DNA of 50,557 nt, taken from assembly GCF_000772705.2 (NCBI RefSeq), contig NZ_JSBW02000011.1:1-50557 (forward strand). Reading direction: 5' to 3'. The position numbers were made by a program, and so were the translations under genes. Positions 27,553 through 34,175 of the stretch are shown piece by piece; position 1 is the first letter of the stretch; every line of letters begins with the position of its first letter. The notes under the pieces are model-generated. The model was not told the DNA's origin. It did not search any database and was given only the letters and a program-made list of their open reading frames with translations. Origin of the DNA: Xanthomonas vasicola (GTDB taxonomy: Bacteria; Pseudomonadota; Gammaproteobacteria; Xanthomonadales; Xanthomonadaceae).

Positions 27553-28617
27553 ATGATTCAACGTCGTCACTTCCTCAAGAGCGCCACGCTGGGCGCGATC
27601 GCGTCCGGGCTGGCCGGCTGGGGCGCACGCGCGCAAGCCGCGGTGGGCGCCTCGCAGGGCGTGCGGCCGCCGGCGCTGCCGCGTGGTGCGGCGCGGGTGA
27701 TTTCCACGTGGGACTTCGGCATTGCCGCCAATCAGGAGGCCTGGAAAATTCTCAGCAGCGGCGGTATCGCGCTGGATGCGGTGGAAGCCGGTGTGCGTGT
27801 GCCGGAAGCGGATCCGACCAACCCCACCGTCGGCCTGGGCGGTTATCCCGACCGCGACGGGCGGGTGACGCTGGACGCCTGCATCATGGATCACCTGGGC
27901 AATTGCGGCGCGGTGGCAGCGTTGGAAGATGTGGTGCATGCCATCTCCTTAGCGCGCGCGGTGATGGAGAAAACGCCGCACGTGATGTTGGTCGGCGATG
28001 GCGCGCGGCAGTTTGCGTTGGAGCAGGGCTTTCCGAAAGCCAAGCTGCTGACCCCAAGTTCAGAAGCGGCGTGGAAAGAGTGGTTGAAGACGTCGAAATA
28101 TTCGCCGGAAGCCAATGTCGAAAACCGCGCCTGGCGCGATGCCAAGTTGCCCGGTGGCAAAGACAATCACGACACCATCGGCATGCTGGCGCTGGATACG
28201 CACGGCAATCTGTCCGGTGCATGCACTACCAGCGGCATGGCGTGGAAAATGCACGGGCGCGTGGGCGATAGCCCGATCATCGGTGCGGGCTTGTACGTGG
28301 ACAACGACGTGGGCGGCGCAACCTCGACCGGTGTGGGCGAAGAAGTGATCCGGAATGTGGGCAGTTTTGCAGTGGTGGAAATGATGCGGCAGGGCAAGTC
28401 GCCAGCCGATGCATGCCGCGAAGTGGTGATGCGGCTGATCCGCCGTAAGCCGGAATTGACGCGCACATTGCAGGTCGGCTTTTTGGCGATGAACAAGCGT
28501 GGTGAAGTAGGCGCGTTTGCGATCCAGAAAGGCTTCAGTTACGCGGTGTGCGATGCGCAGCGGCAGGATCTGTTGGTGCCTGGCGAGAGCCACTACACCA
28601 GCGAGCCGGCAGCATGA
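27553..28617 (+). CDS. N4-(beta-N-acetylglucosaminyl)-L-asparaginase (aspartylglucosaminidase)
   Basis: A 354-residue Ntn-hydrolase that cleaves the GlcNAc-Asn bond left after N-glycoprotein digestion. The N-terminus is a Tat signal (MIQRRHFLKSATLGAIASGL). The proenzyme self-cleaves before the nucleophile Thr208 in the motif NHDTIGMLALDTHGNLSGA; TSGMAWKMHGRVGDSPIIGAG and GATSTGVGEEVIRN complete the active site. The ATG at 27553 has GGAG 8 bases upstream. It overlaps cutC by 4 bases (ATGA). It fits with the mannosidases and galactosidase at 36883-42768 as part of plant N-glycan utilisation. Confidence 0.93.
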   Translation: MIQRRHFLKSATLGAIASGLAGWGARAQAAVGASQGVRPPALPRGAARVISTWDFGIAANQEAWKILSSGGIALDAVEAGVRVPEADPTNPTVGLGGYPDRDGRVTLDACIMDHLGNCGAVAALEDVVHAISLARAVMEKTPHVMLVGDGARQFALEQGFPKAKLLTPSSEAAWKEWLKTSKYSPEANVENRAWRDAKLPGGKDNHDTIGMLALDTHGNLSGACTTSGMAWKMHGRVGDSPIIGAGLYVDNDVGGATSTGVGEEVIRNVGSFAVVEMMRQGKSPADACREVVMRLIRRKPELTRTLQVGFLAMNKRGEVGAFAIQKGFSYAVCDAQRQDLLVPGESHYTSEPAA

Positions 28618-29345
28618 GTGCATTAGGTCTTGAAGTGGCGGCCGATTCGGTGGCCTCGGCACTCGCGGCGCAAGAAGGCGGGGCGATGCGCGTGGAGCTG
28701 TGCGGTGGGCTGGATGGCGGCGGGCTGACGCCGTCGTTCGGCACATTGGCAGCGGTGCGCGAGCGGTTGCGAATTCCGCTGTATGTGTTGATTCGTCCGC
28801 GCGTGGGTGATTTCGTGTTCGACGCTGCCGAAGTGGAGGTGATGCGTCGCGACGTGGAGCAGTGCGTGCGGCTTGGCTGCAATGGGGTAGTGCTGGGCGC
28901 GCTGGACCGGCATGGGCAGGTCGATCTGCCGACGATGCGTGTGTTGATCGAAGCAGCAGGGTCGTTGGGGGTGACGTTTCATCGTGCGATTGATGTCAGC
29001 GCCAATCCATCGCGTGTGCTGGAAGATGCGATCGCGCTGGGTTGCGAGCGTGTGCTGACCTCAGGCGCGCGTGCGAGTGCGCTAGAGGGCATCGACACCA
29101 TTGCCGCGTTGGTGCGGCAGGCAACCGGGCGCATCGGCATCATGCCCGGTGCCGGGCTTTCCGAGCACAACATCCGCACCCTGCGGCAGCACACCGGCGC
29201 CCACGAATTCCATGCGTCGGCGCGTGGCGTGATCGCCGCCCAGGTGCCGTCGCCGCACCCGTATATCCACGATCTGGGCGGAGACTACCAGCGGACCGAT
29301 ACCGCGCGGGTACAACGGATGGTGGACGTGTTGCGGCAAACGTGA
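28614..29345 (+). CDS. cutC: CutC family protein
   Basis: A 243-residue TIM-barrel protein (LEVAADSVASALAAQEGGAMR; RVELCGGLDGGGLTPS; MIRPRxGDF-type segment IRPRVGDFVF; VLTSGARASALEG; IMPGAGLSEHNIRTL). It was historically linked to copper homeostasis, but the biochemical role is unsettled. It starts on the ATG that overlaps the asparaginase stop, so the two are one operon. Its repeated pairing with amino-sugar or glycan catabolic genes fits a metabolic role, although that is inference. Confidence 0.92.
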   Translation: MSALGLEVAADSVASALAAQEGGAMRVELCGGLDGGGLTPSFGTLAAVRERLRIPLYVLIRPRVGDFVFDAAEVEVMRRDVEQCVRLGCNGVVLGALDRHGQVDLPTMRVLIEAAGSLGVTFHRAIDVSANPSRVLEDAIALGCERVLTSGARASALEGIDTIAALVRQATGRIGIMPGAGLSEHNIRTLRQHTGAHEFHASARGVIAAQVPSPHPYIHDLGGDYQRTDTARVQRMVDVLRQT

Positions 29346-29440
29346 AACGCGCGCAACGCTCCGCTCGCCAGGGATGCGCTGCCTGCGTTGCGTAGGCACG
29401 CTGACGGAGATGCGCGATGGGCTGCTGCGCCTGTCGCGTT

Positions 29441-29458
29441 GGCCATCTACGGATGGCC
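29441..29458. terminator. Short hairpin between convergent cutC and xopL
   Basis: GGCCATC-TACG-GATGGCC forms a 7-bp stem with a four-base loop, overlapping the xopL stop codon, between the two converging genes. There is no T-run on either strand, so termination activity is uncertain. Confidence 0.35.
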
Positions 29459-31417
29459 TGAAGGTTCCGGGCTTGTTGGCTGTTGGTCATCAGCGTCGTC
29501 GCTGACCTGCTCGGGAATGTGCAGCGTGAAAGCGGGAAAGCGCTCGCGGTCTTCCGGGTGTGCGTTGACGATCAGCTCCCGGGTCTGCCACATCTGGACT
29601 GCCTTGGCCAGCGTCGCTGCGTCGAACTGGCTTGCGTGGCGAAAAACGAACTGCCCTTGATGATCGACGATGCCCAGGTGCGCGCTCTTCTGCGCCTTCC
29701 AGCTGCTGACATCCATGAAGAAGCGGTTGTGGTCTTCCTCGGTCGCGTTGTCTCCGGGTCGTGGGGGACATGGCCCTGCTAGTTCGCTCACCCGTGCCAG
29801 GAAATGGCGATCCCTGCTTTCTTCCAGCATTTTCTGCAATACCGGAATCTTGCCGAAAGTGGTGGGCGTGTTGGGCGGGCGCTTTTCTGGAAGATAGGAT
29901 GGGGCACCTTCCAGAAAGGGATTTCTTTCCTCATCGATGACCGTGCTCAGCATGGCCTGTGCGGTGTCTTCGATACGTTCGAGCGCCGCCTTGTGCAGGA
30001 GTTCGGTTGTGGTCACCGAGGAGGATGCGCTGGCGCCATGGCCTGAGGGGCCTGGGATGGACGGGCCAGTCCGCTGTAGTTCGGCTGAGCGCGCACTCAG
30101 GCGATGGTGGTCAAGTTGTGGTTGTAAAAGCGGGGGAACCCGAATGGTGCAATTGGCAGGTAATCTGCCGATCGCCGTGGGCAGCCTGGCGAGATTGTCG
30201 CAGCCTCGCAGATCGAGTTCTTCAAGTTGCGTCAGGGTGTCCATGTCCAGCGGCAGCGTGCACAGGTTGCTGCAGTCTTTTAGAATCAGTCGCTTCAGTG
30301 GCGCACTGCCGCCAAGAATCGGCGGATAGTTGCGCAGCGCTGTGCAGCCTTGCAAATCAAGTTCTTCGAGCTTTGGCATGTGATGGATGGCCGGGGCTAA
30401 GGAAGACAGCGGCGAGTTGCGAACCTGTAGCCTTTTCAGGTTTTGCAGGCTGGTGATGGATGCCGGCAGCGATTTGATCCCGGTCTGTTCCAATTGCAGC
30501 GTCTGCAGGTTGACCAACCCTTCGTGCTCGCCGGATGCATTGGTGCTGGCCAGGCGTTCGGGAAGTTCCTTCAAGGTCGGGCAGGCGAGGATGGAGAGCT
30601 CGCGTAATCGGCTAAGGCTTGAGATGGATGCAGGCAGCGACCGAAGCGGGTTGCGTGCAAGCGTTAGTGTTTCCAGGCCAGCGAATTGCTGCATGTTCGC
30701 CGGAAGGTTCATCAACCCCGCAGCGTTGATCGTGATGTGCTGCAGATGAGAAAAACGGAATTCCTGCTCGGGAAACTGCGGAAGGGGAACTGAGTGCAGC
30801 TCCAGCGATACGCCTTCCGCGAGGGCCGCGTTTTCCAGCATGTCAGCTGTTGCTTCCAGTGCCCGGCTTGTCCTTGTCTCGACCACCGAGTTGTTGCGGT
30901 TGGCCTCGCGCCATGCGCTGTGCCAGCCGTTGCGATCTGCGTTGTAGTGTTGTTGCCATTGCGACAAGACGTCGCTGTACGGGCGAATCGCTGTGGAGCG
31001 CTGTAATGAAGCGCCCACGGTTGGGGGCACGGGCGCGCGCCGCAACCGTTGCGAATCTGTGGCCACGGAGTTAAGGCCAGAGCGTTCAATGTTGCTGAGT
31101 TGTGGCAATTGCGGTGGCTGCGAAGGATCTACAGGCTGCTCGTTCATCCGCACGGAACTGCCGGCTCCGCCGTAGCGAGAAGGGGGAGCAGATGTGGTTG
31201 GCCGGCTGGAGGTCTGGGCAGAGGCCGGCCTTGCTGGCGGACGACCAGACCGGTGACAAGTCACATATCTGGCCAGGCCGCGGAGCATGCCAACAGGGCG
31301 TTCAGGCGCAGGCTGCGCGGCTGGCTCGTCGCGCGCGGGCGCGTCTGCATTGGACGGATTCTGCTCCCGCAGCTCGACAGGCGTGCCCGTCAGGCGTGTT
31401 TGATCGACGCGTCGCAT
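29447..31417 (-). CDS. xopL: Type III effector XopL (LRR E3 ubiquitin ligase)
   Basis: A roughly 656-residue secreted effector. The N-terminal ~150 residues are Ser/Pro/Arg-rich and unstructured, as in type III secretion signals. A leucine-rich-repeat domain follows (about 175-430, with repeats such as LQTLQLEQTGIKSLPASITSL and LKRLILKDCSNLCTLPLDM). The C-terminal part (about 450-656) has no similarity to ordinary RING or HECT ligases and corresponds to the XL-box fold of XopL. In plants XopL ubiquitinates host proteins and suppresses immunity. Start: the frame is open from 31429, but the Met at 31417 has GAGG 6 bases upstream. A perfect PIP box lies about 70 bases before it, so expression is expected to be HrpX-dependent. 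Confidence 0.9.
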   Translation of the reverse strand: MRRVDQTRLTGTPVELREQNPSNADAPARDEPAAQPAPERPVGMLRGLARYVTCHRSGRPPARPASAQTSSRPTTSAPPSRYGGAGSSVRMNEQPVDPSQPPQLPQLSNIERSGLNSVATDSQRLRRAPVPPTVGASLQRSTAIRPYSDVLSQWQQHYNADRNGWHSAWREANRNNSVVETRTSRALEATADMLENAALAEGVSLELHSVPLPQFPEQEFRFSHLQHITINAAGLMNLPANMQQFAGLETLTLARNPLRSLPASISSLSRLRELSILACPTLKELPERLASTNASGEHEGLVNLQTLQLEQTGIKSLPASITSLQNLKRLQVRNSPLSSLAPAIHHMPKLEELDLQGCTALRNYPPILGGSAPLKRLILKDCSNLCTLPLDMDTLTQLEELDLRGCDNLARLPTAIGRLPANCTIRVPPLLQPQLDHHRLSARSAELQRTGPSIPGPSGHGASASSSVTTTELLHKAALERIEDTAQAMLSTVIDEERNPFLEGAPSYLPEKRPPNTPTTFGKIPVLQKMLEESRDRHFLARVSELAGPCPPRPGDNATEEDHNRFFMDVSSWKAQKSAHLGIVDHQGQFVFRHASQFDAATLAKAVQMWQTRELIVNAHPEDRERFPAFTLHIPEQVSDDADDQQPTSPEPSGHP

Positions 31418-31487
31418 CGCTTTCCTCATCTTGGCTATCGCTCGATGGTGAGGATCGGTATGCGACGCTAAGCACGAAGCCTTTGGG

Positions 31488-31512
31488 GCGAAGTCATCTT
31501 TATCGTAGCGAA
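31488..31512 (-). promoter_or_regulatory. Perfect PIP box of xopL (HrpX site)
   Basis: On the minus strand, TTCGC (31512-31508), exactly 15 bases, then TTCGC (31492-31488): a full match to the plant-inducible-promoter consensus bound by HrpX. A -10-like hexamer GATCCT lies 31 bases downstream (31456-31451), matching the expected YANNNT at all but the first base. Position and spacing fit transcription of xopL. Confidence 0.88.
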
Positions 31513-31558
31513 GGATCGGCAGCGTGGCCGCATCGCGTTGTGCAGTGCTCAGACAGCG

Positions 31559-32662
31559 CTACGGGGACGGACGACTGGCAGCGGCGGATGCGTCGATCCG
31601 CGTGGGATCGAGGACCACGTGCTTGATGTGCCGACGTTTCCAGGTGTAACTGATGTGCGCCAGGCCGTCTCGGGTCTGGATGACCGCAGGATAAGAGAAC
31701 TCGTCTTTTTCGCTGTTTTCCAGCGTCAGCACGCGTTGCCAGTGTGTGCCGTCGTTGGAGACGGCGACCGCCAGGGTGCCGCGGCCTTCCCACCAGTCCT
31801 TGCCTGCAATCCCGGGGTTGTAGACGAGTAACGCGCGGCCATCGCGCAGCATCACGGCGTCGGTGCCGGAATTGGGGTTTTGCAGATCAAGCAATTGCAT
31901 TGGCTGCCAATGCAGGCCGCCGTCGCTGGAGAACGTGCTGAAGAGTTTGTTCTGCTGGCTGCGGCCCAACGCCTGCAGCCGGCCATCCGGATACAGCAGC
32001 AGGCTGGGCTGGATCGCACCGATCACGCTGGCATCGTTGAGCGGCATGCCGCGTTGCCAGTGCGCGCCGTCGTCGTCGCTCCATTCCAGATGCGCGCGCC
32101 AGCCGCGGTCTTCGCTGCTGCTGGGCGAAAGGATGCGGCCGTTGGGCAACAGCACCGGCTTGTTCTTGATCGGCCCGAGAATGCCATCGGGCAATCGATC
32201 CGGTGGCGACCAGTGCGCGCCATCGTCCGTGGAGACGATACGCAGCCCCCACCATTGGCGCGGGTTGGGCCCGAGCTTGTAGTAAAGCTGCACCGGCCCG
32301 GTGGCCGATTGAAACAACACCGGATTCCATGCCGGCACTGCAGCGCCATCGATGCCTGCACGTGCGCCATCGGCGATGCGACGCGGTGTTTGCCATTGCT
32401 GTGGGCCGCGCTGGCTGAGCCAGATGCCGACATCGGCCGCACCCTCGTGTGCGCCGCCGAACCAGGCGGCCAGCAAGTGACCGTCGCGCGTTTCCAGTAG
32501 CGTGGATGCGTGTGCTTGCGGCGTTGGGGCCGGGGCGGCGATGAACTCGCTGAGCACGATGGGCGAGGGCAGTGCTTCAGGCGATTGCGCCTGTGCAGTA
32601 AACGCAGCCAGGCTCGCGACAAGGCTAGCAACGAGGCGGCTCAGCAGGCGTGGCAGAAGCAT
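31559..32662 (-). CDS. Secreted BNR/sialidase-like glycoside hydrolase family protein
   Basis: A 367-residue protein with a Sec signal peptide (MLLPRLLSRLVASLVASLAAFTAQAQ). It is built as a six-bladed propeller of the BNR_2 / sialidase-like type. Asp-box-like turns (STDDGAHW, SDDDGAHW, SSDGGLHW, SNDGTHW) recur about every 50-60 residues. The segment ILGPIKNKPVLLPNGRILSPSS is typical of the family. True sialidase activity is doubtful, as plants lack sialic acid; related proteins act on other uronic or acidic sugars. It lies upstream of xopL on the same strand, with the xopL PIP box in between. It may serve the neighbouring glycan-degradation genes. Confidence 0.8.
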   Translation of the reverse strand: MLLPRLLSRLVASLVASLAAFTAQAQSPEALPSPIVLSEFIAAPAPTPQAHASTLLETRDGHLLAAWFGGAHEGAADVGIWLSQRGPQQWQTPRRIADGARAGIDGAAVPAWNPVLFQSATGPVQLYYKLGPNPRQWWGLRIVSTDDGAHWSPPDRLPDGILGPIKNKPVLLPNGRILSPSSSEDRGWRAHLEWSDDDGAHWQRGMPLNDASVIGAIQPSLLLYPDGRLQALGRSQQNKLFSTFSSDGGLHWQPMQLLDLQNPNSGTDAVMLRDGRALLVYNPGIAGKDWWEGRGTLAVAVSNDGTHWQRVLTLENSEKDEFSYPAVIQTRDGLAHISYTWKRRHIKHVVLDPTRIDASAAASRPSP

Positions 32663-33087
32663 CGTGGTCTAGTCCTGTGCGAGTTTTAATAGACCTATTT
32701 ATTATCTATGAAATACCAGGTGCTCAGTCCATCCAAGCGGGTTAGTCGTCGACGCATTGCGATGCGTCGTGGTGTCACGACAGCTGCGCTGTAGGGAGCA
32801 GTGGCCGCACTTAGGTTTTGCAAGGACTGCAGAAAAGCCGGGTAAAAATCATGCGCCTGGATGGACAGCGACTACCCGGTATCGCCTACATGGGCGCGAT
32901 CATAGTTGTGCTGCGACGTGCAATGAGGAGTGGCATTGCGCGGATTGAGTTGCGTGCGTACCGGCCGTTATCAAATGGCACGGTGTGCAGTGGATGCGCG
33001 GCGACGCGGTAAACAACCGATGAGTCCAGCGCTGCTTGGCCTGTACAACCCAGAGCGCCGTGCATCCATTCACTTAGGAGTGCAGCA
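32663..33087. other. Gene-free spacer upstream of the sialidase-like and rebB genes
   Basis: A 425-base divergent spacer. An AT-rich patch (about 32685-32715, TTTAATAGACCTATTTATTA) 25-50 bases before the sialidase-like gene could be its promoter. A clear RBS (TAGGAG) lies before rebB. No PIP box, hairpin or gene was recognised. Confidence 0.5.
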
Positions 33088-33414
33088 ATGGCTTTCCCAA
33101 CCGCAGTCAATCCGCAGATCACCGATGCCGTCACGCAGACCAACGTCAAGGTCGTTGGCCAAGCGCCAGCCGCTGCGATCGGTTTGATTTACCAGAGCAT
33201 GGCCCGTTCGACCGGCATCCTTGTTTCAGAATGCAGTCTCTGCACAACAGCAGAATACGTTGGCGCAGCGGCCACCCATCAGGGCTTGATGCAGACCTAC
33301 GTTGACGAGACGGCCGCGTCCGCGGCAGATGTCCCAAAACTTGCGCGAGGCGATAGCGCAGACAATTTGAAAAGTCTGCTCACTGTGCTCAAGTCATTCA
33401 ACACTGCGAAGTAA
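33088..33414 (+). CDS. rebB: RebB-family (R-body) protein with a compensated double frameshift
   Basis: A 108-residue protein of the RebB family, components of R-bodies (refractile protein ribbons). The start MAFPTAVNPQITDAVTQTNV and the tail AATHQGLMQTYVDETAASAADVPK are typical. Residues 45-60 (LVSECSLCTTAEYVGA) are not. In the +1 frame the same DNA (33221-33268) reads LFQNAVSAQQQNTLAQ, which is the expected family sequence. One extra C at about 33219-33220 and one missing G at about 33268-33269 explain this exactly. The RBS TAGGAG is 8 bases before the ATG. The central helix is replaced, so function is doubtful unless the change is a sequencing artefact. Role in Xanthomonas is unknown. Confidence 0.85.
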   Translation: MAFPTAVNPQITDAVTQTNVKVVGQAPAAAIGLIYQSMARSTGILVSECSLCTTAEYVGAAATHQGLMQTYVDETAASAADVPKLARGDSADNLKSLLTVLKSFNTAK

Positions 33415-33424
33415 CCGCCTGCGA

Positions 33425-33444
33425 CGACAGCGTCACGGCTGTCG
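33425..33444. terminator. Hairpin between convergent rebB and small ORF
   Basis: CGACAGC-GTCACG-GCTGTCG is a perfect 7-bp stem located 10 bases after the rebB stop and 26 bases after the stop of the small minus-strand gene. It could end both transcripts. No T-run follows. Confidence 0.4.
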
Positions 33445-33470
33445 CCACGTGCGCCGACGCAAGGCTTTGC

Positions 33471-33671
33471 TCAGGCGGCGTTGTCGTCGCGTACCTGCGG
33501 AGGCAGCAGTGTCTGTGGTTTCTTGGCCGATTCGGTCTGGCACAGGAACGTCATCAGGTGCGCGGCCTCGGCACTGCCCATAGGCTTGCTGTGGATGTGC
33601 TCTGCAAAGGCGTGCTGGGTGTGCTCCGGACCTGCGGGAACGGACTCTTGTGTAACGGTAGACGACGACAT
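33471..33671 (-). CDS. Small hypothetical protein convergent with rebB
   Basis: A 66-residue soluble, polar protein (MSSSTVTQESVPAGPEHTQH ... LTFLCQ-type middle ... LLPPQVRDDNAA) with no signal peptide or membrane segment. I do not recognise it. The ATG at 33671 is chosen because AGGAG lies 6 bases upstream; the frame is open 14 codons further, without an RBS. Small conserved proteins of this sort often accompany reb genes in Xanthomonas and Stenotrophomonas, so an R-body-linked role is possible but unproven. Confidence 0.6.
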   Translation of the reverse strand: MSSSTVTQESVPAGPEHTQHAFAEHIHSKPMGSAEAAHLMTFLCQTESAKKPQTLLPPQVRDDNAA

Positions 33672-34085
33672 GCAACGCTCCTGGAACCTGCAATCAAGCC
33701 GTCTACGTCGCAAGTAAGCGCATCCGTAACGGAGTCAGCCGGTGATATTGCCTGGAATCTGTGCCGTCCGATACCTCGACGGTATGCGGGCGGCGCAGCG
33801 GCACCGGACGTTCTGATAACGGCGGCTGCGTCCATGTCTAAAGCGCCATCGGCAGAAATCCGCTCCGGCGTTTCGTTCTGATTGCCCAATAGGGCCGAAG
33901 GCGATTGGGCGACTTGCAAGAACGCGGCGACTCAACAGCTGGATCGCTGCCGGCGCGTTCTGGCGCAGTGCCAGCTCCGCCCGGCTATCCATGCGGCGGC
34001 TTGCATCTTGCCAATCTGGCCTGGAGGTACTCAATGGCGGGCTTTCTCGGGGATAAATCGCACGCCGCCTAGCCGGGCCGGAGAA

Positions 34086-34146
34086 TTCGTTTCCGGAATT
34101 GCGAGTTCGTTGCAGCAAGACTGGATGGAAAGGACAAGCGCACCAT
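34086..34146 (+). promoter_or_regulatory. PIP box and -10 element of xopK
   Basis: TTCGT (34086-34090), exactly 15 bases, then TTCGT (34106-34110), which fits the relaxed consensus TTCGB-N15-TTCGB. After 30 bases comes CACCAT (34141-34146), which fits the YANNNT -10 hexamer at the required 30-32 base distance. The xopK ATG follows 30 bases later. This places the transcript start inside the longer open frame and supports the shorter protein. Confidence 0.85.
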
Positions 34147-34175
34147 CGCCGCACTACATCGGTTGGAGTTTGCTC

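Noticed and set aside
33882..34175. N-terminal extension of xopK by 98 residues
   Set aside because: The PIP box and -10 element fall within it, and the RBS supports the Met at 34176.
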